A stretch of DNA of 32,027 nucleotides from Gammaproteobacteria bacterium. Lineage in GTDB: Bacteria > Pseudomonadota > Gammaproteobacteria > Pseudomonadales > Azotimanducaceae. The stretch is taken from NCBI GenBank assembly GCA_009839505.1, contig VXPO01000012.1, positions 1 through 32,027 on the forward strand, in the 5' to 3' direction. Below, piece by piece: positions 6,685-15,286 of the stretch (position 1 is the stretch's first letter; each line of letters opens with the position of its first letter). The translations under genes and the position numbers were made by a program. The notes beneath the pieces are model-generated. The model searched no databases. It was given only the letters and a program-made list of their open reading frames with translations, and was not told the origin of the DNA.

Positions 6685-8178
6685 ATGCCTGCCGAAGCCG
6701 TGATCGATGCCGGTGTGACCGTCGGCGAAAAGACCGCCAAGGCGGTAGACGACAAGGCGTTGTCGGCCGGACAGCGCCTCGCGCTCAAGTACTTCACCGT
6801 CGCCATGGTGCTGTTCCTGGCGCAGATGCTGTTCGGCCTGTTGGCGGGGATTCAGTTCCTCTACCCGGAGTTCCTCTACGGAATCCTCGACTTCAACGTC
6901 AACCGCATGGTGCACATCAACGCCATGATCGTGTGGATGCTCTACGGCTTCATCGGCTCGGTCTACTGGCTGGTGGAGGACGAGGCGGGCGTCGAACTCG
7001 TCGGGGCGAAGCTCGCCAACATCAACTTCTGGGTTCTGACCAGCGCCGTGGCGGTGGTGGTCGCGGTCTACCTCGTCGTGCAGGTGGGACCCGGCAAGCA
7101 GAGCACCATCTGGCTGATCAACGAAGGCCGCGAATACATCGAGGCACCGCGCTGGGCGGACATCGGCATCGTGGTGTGCATGCTGACGTTCTTCTACACC
7201 GTCGCCGGCACGTTCATGAAAGGGCGCTGGAGCGGCATATCGGGAACCCTCGTGCTGGATCTCATCGCGCTCGCCGGACTCTATCTCGCCGGCATGTTCT
7301 ACACGACCAACCTGTCCGTGGACCAATTCTGGTGGTGGTGGGTGGTGCATCTCTGGGTCGAAGCCACCTGGGAGGTGCTGGTCGGCTGCATCATGGCCTG
7401 GGGACTCATGAAGACCCTGGGCGCCCGCCGGGAGATCGTCACCACCTGGCTCTACATCGAGGTGGCGCTGATGTTCGGTGCCGGCATTCTCGGCCTCGGG
7501 CACCACTACTTCTGGATCGGCACCCCGGAATACTGGCTCGGCATCGGCGGCTTCTTCTCGGCATTGGAGCCCATTCCACTGGTGGCGATGGTCGTGCACG
7601 CCGTCTACGATGCCGGACGCCACGGCTTCCAGAGCAGAAACCACCCGGCGTTGGCGTGGCTGATCGCCCACGCCTTCGGCAACTTTCTCGGCGCCGGCGT
7701 GTGGGGCTTCATCCACACGCTGCCGCAGATCAACCTCTACACCCACGGCACCCAATGGACCGCTTCCCACGGCCATCTGGCGTTCTTCGGCGCCTACGCG
7801 ACCATCGTGATCGCGATGATCTACATCGCCCTGCAGCGCTGGCGGGGCGAGGTGTGGATGTCCGCCGACCTGCCCGACCGCGGCTGGAAGTGGAAGTGGT
7901 CGCTGATACTGCTCAACCTCGGCATGATGGGCATGACCATCGCGCTTTTGATCGCCGGCTACGAGCAGTCGTTCATCGAACGTGCCATCGGCGGCTCGAC
8001 CTGGTCCGCGTTCTTCGAAGGCCAGACTCAGCCCTGGTTCGTCCAAGGCATGCAGTGGCGGATGATCTTCGGGGTGGTCATGACGGCGGGCCTCGTGCTG
8101 CTGCTTTGGGACCTGCTCACCATCGGCCGCGGCGAGACCCGTCCCGCGAAGGAGGTCCACGACCCTGCACGCCCGTAG
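6685..8178 (+). CDS. norB: Nitric oxide reductase subunit NorB
   Basis: NorB is the catalytic subunit that reduces NO to N2O in the inner membrane. The 497-aa protein has about twelve membrane helices. Key residues are visible: His77 (haem b), His222 with Glu226 and Glu230 (VVHLWVEATWE, FeB site), His273-His274 (GLGHHYFWIG, FeB), Glu295 (FSALEP), and His362/His364 (TASHGHLAFFGAY, haem b3 and haem b). The Glu at 226 instead of the Tyr found in the YVHH-type oxidases marks it as NOR, not cytochrome oxidase. There is no quinol-oxidase-type N-terminal extension, so it is of the cNOR class. norQ and norD do not follow; a convergent ATPase gene comes next. Confidence 0.95.
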   Translation: MPAEAVIDAGVTVGEKTAKAVDDKALSAGQRLALKYFTVAMVLFLAQMLFGLLAGIQFLYPEFLYGILDFNVNRMVHINAMIVWMLYGFIGSVYWLVEDEAGVELVGAKLANINFWVLTSAVAVVVAVYLVVQVGPGKQSTIWLINEGREYIEAPRWADIGIVVCMLTFFYTVAGTFMKGRWSGISGTLVLDLIALAGLYLAGMFYTTNLSVDQFWWWWVVHLWVEATWEVLVGCIMAWGLMKTLGARREIVTTWLYIEVALMFGAGILGLGHHYFWIGTPEYWLGIGGFFSALEPIPLVAMVVHAVYDAGRHGFQSRNHPALAWLIAHAFGNFLGAGVWGFIHTLPQINLYTHGTQWTASHGHLAFFGAYATIVIAMIYIALQRWRGEVWMSADLPDRGWKWKWSLILLNLGMMGMTIALLIAGYEQSFIERAIGGSTWSAFFEGQTQPWFVQGMQWRMIFGVVMTAGLVLLLWDLLTIGRGETRPAKEVHDPARP

Positions 8179-8198
8179 CGCGCACTTAGGCGTCGCAG

Positions 8199-9593
8199 TC
8201 AGGTCAACGCGTATAGATCCTCGAGCGAGTACCAGCCCTCGGCGTCCACCCTGGAGGAAGGCTTGTTGCGGGCGAAGTAGCGCTTATTGAGGGAGGCACC
8301 CTGGGGGTTGCGGTAGAGGCCGACCTTCCGGGCGAGTTCCGCTTCGAGGCTGGCCGGAGATCGGATCGGTCCCCACTTGCACTCGCCCAGATCGGTCCAG
8401 TTATCGGCACGCAAGCCGACGACGTCGATCTGCGTCTCCCTGCTCCAGAACTCACCGATCTCGAACGACGCGTCGACACGTTCCCGGGAGTAGATGAGGG
8501 GTAGAGCTTCCCGGCAAAGACGTTCGAAACCTTCGCCGTACCAGGCATCGAGCGAGGGCTTGATGGCGTCGGCGAACGTACGCGATACCCCCGCGCTCTT
8601 CAGGGCACTGGTGTTGGGGAACACGAACCGGAAGTAGAACCGTAGCAGCGGGTCGTCAACGATGAAACGCACCTGCTTGGAGTTCCTAGGTCCGCCGTCG
8701 AGCGGGTGTCTGCGCCGGACATAGCCCAAGCCCACGAGTTGATCGAAGTAGTAGTGCAGGTTCCGCTCCGGCAGTCCTGTTGCAGTGGCGATTTCACCTG
8801 CGGTATGCGAGCCGGAAGCGATGGCGAAGAGCACCGCGTGATAGGGAGCGACTTCGCGGACCTCCTCGCGCAGCAGGAACGTGGGCTCGTGGAACAGCGG
8901 CGCGAAGTCGTCCAGAAGATTGGCGCGGATGTTGGCGTCGATCGACCGCCCATCATCCAGACAGAGCAGGTACTGGGGCAGCCCGCCGACGAGAAAATAG
9001 GCCTTTGCCTGATCGACGGGCGACCATCGCGGGTGGAAAAGAGCGGCTTCCCGATAGTCGAAAGGTTGCAGGTGAATCTGCGCGGTGCGGCGTCCGAACA
9101 GGGGGCTGGACCGCCCGAGGACTTCCCGCTCCATGAATCCGACGTAGGATCCGCACAGCAGCAGGACCACCGCACCCGAGGGTTTCCAGTCGCGGTCCCA
9201 GCACTCCTGCAAGGCAGCGACGATCCGAGGATCCGAAGCCGCGATCCACTGGAACTCGTCCAACGCAAGGACCAGCTTCGCCCCAGGTTTGGCCATGATC
9301 GACTGCTCGACAACCACCGCCAGCGCACGCGACCAATCGTCGATGCGCAATTCGGCGAGCACCGGGATGCCCAACGCGTTCGACGCCTGCCGCAGGAACT
9401 CACGGACCTGGAGTTCCGGAGGCGATTGTTTGCCCACGTAGTAGACGCCGCGCCGGCCAGTCATGAACTTCAGAATCAGTTCGCTCTTGCCTACGCGCCG
9501 ACGACCATAGATGGGTATGAACGCCGAGTGGGCCGAGTCGACAGCACTCGCGAGCAGTCGGAGTTCCTTCGCGCGTCCAACGAAATCGTCCAT
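8199..9593 (-). CDS. ATPase with C-terminal DUF234-type nuclease-like domain
   Basis: The 464-aa protein begins with an AAA/STAND-like ATPase of the ATPase_2 group: Walker A at 30-37 (GRRRVGKS) and Walker B at 107-116 (LVLALDEFQW). A winged-helix segment follows (about 255-305, GEIATATGLPERNLHYYFDQL). The C-terminus resembles the DUF234 PD-(D/E)xK fold, with Asp390 (QIDVVG) and Glu404-x-Lys406 (LGECKWG) as likely catalytic residues. The family is frequent in archaea and patchy in bacteria, and its cellular role is unsettled; defence or DNA-maintenance roles are possible. It is divergent from the cytochrome c gene, converges on norB with a 20-bp gap, and looks like an insertion between redox genes. 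Confidence 0.85.
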   Translation of the reverse strand: MDDFVGRAKELRLLASAVDSAHSAFIPIYGRRRVGKSELILKFMTGRRGVYYVGKQSPPELQVREFLRQASNALGIPVLAELRIDDWSRALAVVVEQSIMAKPGAKLVLALDEFQWIAASDPRIVAALQECWDRDWKPSGAVVLLLCGSYVGFMEREVLGRSSPLFGRRTAQIHLQPFDYREAALFHPRWSPVDQAKAYFLVGGLPQYLLCLDDGRSIDANIRANLLDDFAPLFHEPTFLLREEVREVAPYHAVLFAIASGSHTAGEIATATGLPERNLHYYFDQLVGLGYVRRRHPLDGGPRNSKQVRFIVDDPLLRFYFRFVFPNTSALKSAGVSRTFADAIKPSLDAWYGEGFERLCREALPLIYSRERVDASFEIGEFWSRETQIDVVGLRADNWTDLGECKWGPIRSPASLEAELARKVGLYRNPQGASLNKRYFARNKPSSRVDAEGWYSLEDLYALT

Positions 9594-9623
9594 GCCAACG
9601 AGGGTGCCCGCCTATCGGCGTCT

Positions 9624-9668
9624 CGTCAAGTCATATTACGACAAGTTATGTTACGACAAGTCTAGATT
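9624..9668. repeat. Three 15-bp direct repeats in the ATPase/cytochrome c promoter region
   Basis: Imperfect head-to-tail copies lie at 9624-9638, 9639-9653 and 9654-9668. Each starts CGTCAAGT or CGACAAGT and ends in an AT-rich TTA or ATT. A fourth CGACAAGT occurs at 9694-9701. The 15-bp period places the copies about 1.5 helical turns apart. On the minus strand the array offers TTGTCG and TAATAT hexamers, though at a short 15-bp spacing, so it may contain the ATPase promoter and its operator. Confidence 0.7.
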
Positions 9669-9748
9669 TGGCAACTGACCGATAACCGGTGAACGACAAG
9701 TGGCCGCGTCTGCTAGCATCCCGCCCGTCCGTTGGAGGAGGCCGCGCC

Positions 9749-10078
9749 ATGAGACTTCGCCTGACCATCGCTTCCGCCGCCGTGCTGGTCGCGGCCGTGC
9801 TGGTGTACGCCTCCGTGGCATTCGGCGCTGGGTCGAAGGAGGCCGGGGCGTCGAAGGCCGCGCTATGCGCCGCATGCCATGGCGTCAACGGCATCAGCGT
9901 CAATCCGTTGTGGCCCAGCCTCGCGGGACAGCAGGAGGCGTATCTGGCGAAACAGATAAAGGAATTCCGAGACGGGGTTCGGGTGGAGGCCACAATGCAA
10001 CCGTTCGTCGCCAATCTGACCGACCAGGACGCGGACGACCTAGCAGCGTACTACGCGTCGCTGTCGCCCTGTCCGTGA
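9749..10078 (+). CDS. Exported monohaem cytochrome c (class I, c4/c553-like)
   Basis: The 109-aa protein has a signal peptide (residues 1-26, MRLRLTIASAAVLVAAVLVY then ASVAFGA). It has one haem c site, Cys40-Ala-Ala-Cys43-His44 (CAACHGVNGI), and a Met83 ligand in TMQPFVANLTD. It resembles one half of a cytochrome c4 or a c553. In the periplasm it would shuttle electrons, possibly to NorC, whose genes lie 1.6 kb upstream; this link is inference. ATG 9749 has an excellent GGAGGAG 8 nt upstream, so an upstream ATG at 9689 is rejected. It converges on the vapC gene. Confidence 0.9.
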   Translation: MRLRLTIASAAVLVAAVLVYASVAFGAGSKEAGASKAALCAACHGVNGISVNPLWPSLAGQQEAYLAKQIKEFRDGVRVEATMQPFVANLTDQDADDLAAYYASLSPCP

Positions 10079-10124
10079 TGGCGCTGGATGCCGACGGCGA
10101 ACGCCAGGCGTTTACCGCTATGGT

Positions 10125-10556
10125 TCAAGGGGGTGCGTCGACGCGGATTTCGTCGGTGAAGGCGGCGAAGTGGCGAACGTTCCAGGTCAGGATCGTCGAT
10201 GCACCCGCCTTCAACGCCGCCATTGCGACCAGTACGTCGTACATTTGACCGCCGGCCAACGAGCGGCGCCGCGCCTGGTGCAGCGCACCCCAGGTTTCGG
10301 TCGGCGTGAGATGCACCAGGGTCGTGTCGCGCCAGTTCGCCTCGATCAGCGCAATCGCATCGTCAATCCGCAGTCGGCCCTGCCCTGGCAGCCGCGTCAG
10401 CACGGCGTAGGTTTCGACCAACGAGTGGGCGGCAAGAACCAGTTCCTCTCCGGCGTCGGTTCGCCGTTGGAGTTCGATTCGGGTTCTGTCGTGGTGTTCG
10501 TGCCAAGTGCAGACGGCAGCCACCAGGCCGCTCGTATCGCAGAGATACCGGGTCAC
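10125..10556 (-). CDS. vapC: VapC-type PIN-domain ribonuclease toxin
   Basis: The 143-aa PIN protein shows the acidic active site: Asp7 (YLCDTSGLV), Glu48 (HSLVETYAVL) and Asp107 (MYDVLVAMAA), with TWNVRHF at about 124-130 in the place of the usual fourth acidic segment. VapC toxins cut tRNA or rRNA and are neutralised by the partner protein. The GTG start overlaps the antitoxin stop as GTGA (10553-10556), the standard coupled antitoxin-toxin order. Cytochrome c lies convergently downstream with a 46-bp gap. Confidence 0.9.
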   Translation of the reverse strand: MTRYLCDTSGLVAAVCTWHEHHDRTRIELQRRTDAGEELVLAAHSLVETYAVLTRLPGQGRLRIDDAIALIEANWRDTTLVHLTPTETWGALHQARRRSLAGGQMYDVLVAMAALKAGASTILTWNVRHFAAFTDEIRVDAPP

Positions 10557-10825
10557 TCGGCGGACGTCGACGATGTCCCCGCGCGGATAGCCGCGACTGC
10601 CTCGGCGACATCCGATTGCGTCAAGGCCGGGGGTCGCTCCTCGGTGGGCACGGCAACCACCAGCGATCCCGACCGTTCAAGCTTCACGGTCATCGGCACC
10701 GGTTCGATCTCAACGCGACCGTCCGCCACACGGAAACGCACTTGCGTACCGGCGTGCAGGTGCGCCGCTTCGCGGATCGGCTTGGGCACTACGAGTCGGC
10801 CGGCACGGTCAATGGTTGCATTCAT
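10553..10825 (-). CDS. vapB: AbrB/SpoVT-type VapB antitoxin
   Basis: The 90-aa protein opens with MNATIDRAGRLVVPKPIREA, the swapped-hairpin AbrB DNA-binding motif, and ends with an acidic, flexible toxin-binding tail (TQSDVAEAVAAIRAG). It would repress its own promoter and bind VapC. An ATG at 10924 would add 33 residues without AbrB similarity, so the start at 10825 is preferred, although no strong ribosome-binding site is visible there. It overlaps vapC by 4 nt. It lies downstream of the TPR-sulfotransferase in the same orientation. Confidence 0.87.
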   Translation of the reverse strand: MNATIDRAGRLVVPKPIREAAHLHAGTQVRFRVADGRVEIEPVPMTVKLERSGSLVVAVPTEERPPALTQSDVAEAVAAIRAGTSSTSAE

Positions 10826-10931
10826 GGGGTTGAAAGTACCATTGGATTTGCCATCTCGCAAGGCAGACCCCATCCGACCCGACTGATCGGCGGAACCGGC
10901 GTACAGGCGTGCGGTGTGCCGCACGGACGTG

Positions 10932-12932
10932 TCAGGTCGCCGCGATGCCGTAACGCTCTCGAATTTCGGGACCCAACGCGTCCTTCAAAGGGTCGAGCCA
11001 AGGTTCGTAGTTGCGCCACTGCTCGAGGCTCGTGCGGAAGATCGGCTGTCGCACCTGTTCGGAACTGGGCGTTCGGATGCTGCGCTCGGTCTGGTGGTAC
11101 TCGACGCAGGCTTGCTCGAAGGATAGTCCACAGAACTCCAGAATCCGCCGCACCTGGCCTTCGAGGTTGTCGACCACGTCCTCGTGCTGGACGCGCAGCA
11201 CGAAGCCGGGCAGCGCCTGGTCCCAGTGATCCATGAGCTTGACGTACTGGCGGTAGTAGTTGCCGATCTCCTTCAGACCATAGGAGAACTCCTGGCCTTC
11301 GCCGAACAGTTGCTTGTAGCCGCTGAAGCAGCACGCCATGGGATGCCGCCGGGCGTCGATGACCTTGGCGTTGGGCAGGATCAGGCGAATCAGGCCGACG
11401 TGGAAGAAGTTGTTCGGCATCTTGTCGACGAAGAACGGCGATTCGCCGCGGTACGTCCGGGTATCGTCGATGAACTGTTCGCCGAAGCGCCGGAAATAGT
11501 CGTCGTCGAGGTCGTTCAGGATCGCGGGATAGCGGGGCTTGCCGCCTGGTTCGTCGCGCCCGCGAAGCCGCTTGGCAAGGTTCAGGATGTTGTGCAGTTC
11601 CATGGTCCCGTCGACCTGCGAGTGGGACGACAGGATCTGCTCCAACAAGGTCGAACCCGCGCGGGGCAGACCGACGACGAAAATGGGATCAGGCGCGGGA
11701 CACCCCAAACCGGTCCTGCGCGTGAAGAGATCCGCCGTACAAACCTCGAGCTGACTGTCGATCCTCACCTGGAGGTGTTTGGGGTGGTGATACGTGTGGA
11801 GCTGCTTCAGGGCATTGCCCTGCCGGTAGTATCCGAACGACCGCTCGTAGTCGCCGCGGCCTTCGTGGGCGTCTCCCAGGGCGAAACAGATCTGGATTCG
11901 GTCGGCCTCGTTCGTGTCGGCGTCCGCCGCCAGTGACTCCATCCGCGCCAACTCGTCGTCCGTGAACTCGTAGGACTTCGTGTTCGCGAGACTCCAGTAG
12001 GCATCACCGTGATCCGGCTTTGTCTCGTAGGCCTTGCGATACAGCGTAACGGCCTGGTCGAATTCACCGTCCGCCTTCAGCACATGGGCCAGCGACACCG
12101 GGAAGATGGGGTTGTCGGGATGGGCGCGCAGCAAGTGCTCGTAGCTGTCGACGGCGTCGGTGTTCCTGCCGACGCCAGCGCAGGCCGAGGCGTAGAGCGC
12201 AAGGATGTGTTCGGTGTCATCGGGATAGTCGTCGAGCAGCCGCCGGGCCTCGTCGTACGCCTTGGCGAACTTCTGCACCCGCATCAGAATGTTGACGTAC
12301 TGGATGCGCGCGTTCTTGTGCGCAGGATGAAACTCGACGCAGCTTTCCAGCAGGAACTCGGCCTCATCGTAGGTCTTGTTGCGGGTGGCGATCTCGGCGA
12401 GCAGGCGCATGCCTTCGGGGTGCGTCTTGTTGTCGCGCAGGAAGTGCTTGCAGGCCCGCTCGGCATCGCCCAGGCGGTCGTCGGACAGGTAGCTGATGAC
12501 CGTCAGCAGTTCGACCGGCAAAGACTCGAGGAAGACGAGCTGGTCACGGACCGCAACGAGCCGTTTCTGGTTGCCGCTGTCCTCGTACAGCTTGGCAAGA
12601 CACTTCCAACTGTTGACTAGCGACGGGTCGTTGTTGACCGCGCGCTCGAACGCGGCACCGGCGCCGGGGAAGTTGCGCATGGCGATAAGGTTGTAGCCGG
12701 CCTCCTGGTGGGCACGCCCGAAACTGGGCTTGGAACCGAGGATGCCACTCAAGGTGTCGAGGGCTTCGGTCCACCGGTGCTGATGACGCTGGGCAACCGC
12801 CAACGCGTAGGACGCCTCGAGGTTGTCCGGTTCCTCCGCCAAGATTTGGTGCATCAATAGGGCGGCCTCAGAGTGGTCACCCTGACGCAACATACGCTGG
12901 GCTTCCTTTATCTGCGAGTGGCTATCGGACAC
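10932..12932 (-). CDS. TPR-repeat sulfotransferase
   Basis: The 666-aa protein fuses about ten TPR-like helical hairpins (residues 1-375) to a sulfotransferase domain (about 415-660). The PAPS phosphosulfate loop is VVGLPRAGSTLL at 419-430 and the 3'-phosphate motif is RRHPMACCFSGYK at 528-540. The family is common in marine proteobacteria and is often annotated 'tetratricopeptide repeat sulfotransferase'; acceptors are unknown, with glycans or peptides likely. It has no signal peptide. The GTG start has no clear ribosome-binding site. This is the second sulfotransferase in the window, 9 kb from the first, with a sulfatase between them. Confidence 0.93.
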   Translation of the reverse strand: MSDSHSQIKEAQRMLRQGDHSEAALLMHQILAEEPDNLEASYALAVAQRHQHRWTEALDTLSGILGSKPSFGRAHQEAGYNLIAMRNFPGAGAAFERAVNNDPSLVNSWKCLAKLYEDSGNQKRLVAVRDQLVFLESLPVELLTVISYLSDDRLGDAERACKHFLRDNKTHPEGMRLLAEIATRNKTYDEAEFLLESCVEFHPAHKNARIQYVNILMRVQKFAKAYDEARRLLDDYPDDTEHILALYASACAGVGRNTDAVDSYEHLLRAHPDNPIFPVSLAHVLKADGEFDQAVTLYRKAYETKPDHGDAYWSLANTKSYEFTDDELARMESLAADADTNEADRIQICFALGDAHEGRGDYERSFGYYRQGNALKQLHTYHHPKHLQVRIDSQLEVCTADLFTRRTGLGCPAPDPIFVVGLPRAGSTLLEQILSSHSQVDGTMELHNILNLAKRLRGRDEPGGKPRYPAILNDLDDDYFRRFGEQFIDDTRTYRGESPFFVDKMPNNFFHVGLIRLILPNAKVIDARRHPMACCFSGYKQLFGEGQEFSYGLKEIGNYYRQYVKLMDHWDQALPGFVLRVQHEDVVDNLEGQVRRILEFCGLSFEQACVEYHQTERSIRTPSSEQVRQPIFRTSLEQWRNYEPWLDPLKDALGPEIRERYGIAAT

Positions 12933-13173
12933 GACGAACGATCACGTGGGACATGGTTGAAGCGTACAGTAACAATGTGAGGGTTGTGTATAGGAAGGAT
13001 GAACGGCAGATCCTTGGAATGGCCACGTGCCCCCGACCGCCCCCGAGACATGCTGCCGCCGCCGCGCCAAAGCCGGGTCAACGGGCAGGATCGATTTTCA
13101 AACTGACCCACTACCACTCTTCCGCGCTTATTGATATAAGGCGAGCATACTCGCGATGCGTGGGAGAACTCAG

Positions 13174-13878
13174 ATGAGAATAGGACGAATTGCAGGGGTT
13201 GTCGCCAATGTACTACTCGTTCCGGCACTAGTTCATGCAACCGAGCCAGATTTAGCTAGTTCGCTGGCACCACACAACCATGGTGCCGCACTCAGTGGAG
13301 AGTCGGTGTTTGAACTCAACGCACCTTGCGACGGGTGCCTTTCCGCAACAGCAGCGATTGATATTGCTAGCGTATACCTAGATCAAGCCCATATTAAGTA
13401 CATTGACGTGCGGGCGGAGCTACTAGGCGACTTTCCCTGGCGTGGTGGCAAAGGACTGAGGTGGTCATTCACGGGTGACATTCCAGATCCATGGTCCGGA
13501 AAGAAGAGATCACTCGAGTATCTTGGCGAACGAGGGGTGCCTAGTGGTGAGTCGAGAACACCAATGCCTGACCAGACTTGGCAAGTTTGGTACCAAACGG
13601 GCTGGCTGGGAGTCGACCGGATCAACGAACGAGTAGAAGACGGTTCCCTACCCTTGGAGGCATTGGCATGGCCACCGATAAAGCGAGAGAGATCCTTGTT
13701 GGTTCATTCGCTTACTGGTGAGTTGGCAAAGACCCGTGATGAAGTCATAGACCACGAGTCCGATGCCTTCTACAGCCTACATGCGGACGCAAAGACGGCT
13801 GCAAGGGAACGAGCAAGGACACTGCTACTGGTAGCTACCGGTCAGTCAGCTCAGGATGAGTCAGAATGGGCAGAGTAG
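13174..13878 (+). CDS. Exported protein of unknown function, AT-richer cassette gene 1
   Basis: The 234-aa product has a clear signal peptide (MRIGRIAGVVANVLLVPALV then HATE). The mature part has a CDGC pair (about residues 53-56), a central Trp-rich stretch (DQTWQVWYQTGWLGVDRI) and an alpha-helical C-terminus. I recognise no family. ATG 13174 is chosen over ATG 13156 because GGGAG lies 7 nt before it. The gene overlaps the downstream metallopeptidase by 13 nt, so the two are co-translated. Base composition is visibly AT-richer than the surrounding genes and codon choice is less GC-biased, suggesting transfer. The CDGC motif could be redox-active or a disulfide; there is no thioredoxin fold evidence. 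Confidence 0.75.
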   Translation: MRIGRIAGVVANVLLVPALVHATEPDLASSLAPHNHGAALSGESVFELNAPCDGCLSATAAIDIASVYLDQAHIKYIDVRAELLGDFPWRGGKGLRWSFTGDIPDPWSGKKRSLEYLGERGVPSGESRTPMPDQTWQVWYQTGWLGVDRINERVEDGSLPLEALAWPPIKRERSLLVHSLTGELAKTRDEVIDHESDAFYSLHADAKTAARERARTLLLVATGQSAQDESEWAE

Positions 13879-14897
13879 CGTCGTACGTTCCGTTGTCGCT
13901 GCTGTTGATCGGTTCCTCTGTCACGGCTTGGTCTGCGGAAGACGATGCTGGCCAGAAGACCTCAATCTTCGAAGCCAATACCGATGACTGGAACAACGAC
14001 GATCACGAAGACACAGAACAGACCGAACAGATATGGAAACCTGGAGCTGGATGTCAGGTTCGTGGTAGATGTAGGTATTGGGGTACGAATTTCATAATTC
14101 GCCACATAGAGACGGCGGTTAACATAGTCGGAGAAACTTCCTTGGGCGCAGGGGGAAACCTGAACGTAGTCCTTTTCGAAACGGGCACGTTTTTGGCTTC
14201 GCGCGACTCCGAGAGTGAGACAATCCGATTACGAGGTTCTTGGAGAGGTGTCCAAGAAGGGGGACCAATCGGGCACGAATTAGGACATGCGTTCTTCGAC
14301 AAATACTTGCAACACTACAAGGGCGGCGCTTCCGATGAAGCGACAGAAGAGACAATCGAAGCAAGTGGTTTAACTGAAGGTGTGGCATATATTCTGCAAG
14401 ACAACATGCCCGACTCCAACCCCCGGATCCCAATACCAACTCGAACCGTTCAGCAGACACTCGCCCATCCACACAGCACAACGGGCCGACACCGGGCAAA
14501 GCGTCATGAGCTGGGTTATAAGCTTTATTGGGCATACCGACGCTTGGCAAACAAGCGATCAATAGGCCGCGAAAAGGCCCGCGAAGCGTTCTTTAATGCA
14601 GTTAGGGACTTCGATGATATCAACGCGGATGGCAAGGCCGACTTCCTAGAGTTCCGAGAGGCGGTGTTACATGCGATGGACGGTCACGCCGCACAGGTTA
14701 TCGATGCATTTAATGGTGCCAAAATCCCAGGTCCGGAAAGTTCGGCTTCAGGGTACTCTGATGAGGCATACACATGGACATTCGACGGATATGTCGTCCA
14801 TACGCTATCAATGTTCGATTGGTCGGAATTTGAGTGTACCCAAGAGTTTGGAACCCGGCGGTATCTTTGTCGACGCTCGCATCCTGTCGGCGACTGA
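13866..14897 (+). CDS. Exported HExxH zinc metallopeptidase with EF-hand-like loop, AT-richer cassette gene 2
   Basis: The 343-aa protein has a signal peptide (MGRVASYVPLSLLLIGSSVT then AWSA) and a zinc-binding GHELGHAFF motif near residues 138-145. A GLTEGVAYIL segment about 30 residues later carries the probable third ligand Glu, the arrangement of the gluzincin (peptidase MA) clan. A canonical calcium loop follows (DINADGKADFLEF, about residues 253-265). Paired Cys residues near the N-terminus (CQVRGRC) and C-terminus (ECTQEFGTRRYLC) fit an exported, disulfide-bonded enzyme. It is probably calcium-stabilised and periplasmic or secreted. I cannot place it in a named peptidase family. It is translated together with the upstream unknown gene. 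Confidence 0.8.
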   Translation: MGRVASYVPLSLLLIGSSVTAWSAEDDAGQKTSIFEANTDDWNNDDHEDTEQTEQIWKPGAGCQVRGRCRYWGTNFIIRHIETAVNIVGETSLGAGGNLNVVLFETGTFLASRDSESETIRLRGSWRGVQEGGPIGHELGHAFFDKYLQHYKGGASDEATEETIEASGLTEGVAYILQDNMPDSNPRIPIPTRTVQQTLAHPHSTTGRHRAKRHELGYKLYWAYRRLANKRSIGREKAREAFFNAVRDFDDINADGKADFLEFREAVLHAMDGHAAQVIDAFNGAKIPGPESSASGYSDEAYTWTFDGYVVHTLSMFDWSEFECTQEFGTRRYLCRRSHPVGD

Positions 14898-15286
14898 GAG
14901 GACAGGTTGGTAGGGCACCATAGCTGAAAGTACGACAACGCAGTTTCTTGACAGCCGTAACATTCGTGGTCTCGAGTGTTACTTTGCGGCAGTGCCCTTA
15001 CCGATCCAGCTCCGCCGAACCACAGACCAAGACCTCCAAGTCGCAAACGTGGTGAACCGCATCTGCGGGTCGACTCGACTTCGACAGGCATGAACCGTTC
15101 CTCAACCGGACGAGACAACCTGCTACCGGGATGTCTCCTCGACTCGACAAGCCTTGTTGTGCTCGATAAGTGAGCCCTTTGAACCGGCAACTTGAACGTC
15201 TATCGATCGCCCTTGCCTTCGCTATCAAGTGTTTCGCTGCGAGGCGAATCGGTGTTCGCCCCAAAGTCCCTAGTTCCTACGGCGTG
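14898..15286. other. 389-bp intergenic stretch without a supported gene
   Basis: This stretch lies between the metallopeptidase stop and the converging TonB receptor stop. Short ORFs exist on both strands, but none has a ribosome-binding site plus recognisable protein. Composition drifts from AT-richer to GC-rich, so it probably contains the right border of the acquired cassette. No inverted repeats, tRNA or transposase were recognised. Confidence 0.55.

Noticed and set aside
6685-8178. Haem-copper cytochrome oxidase subunit I
   Set aside because: The HLWVE Glu and ALEP Glu and the preceding norC mark it as NorB; the oxidase Tyr-His cross-link motif is absent.
14684-15190. Minus-strand 168-aa ORF across the metallopeptidase end
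   Set aside because: It overlaps the real gene, has no ribosome-binding site and no recognisable family; a transposase remnant was considered but not seen.
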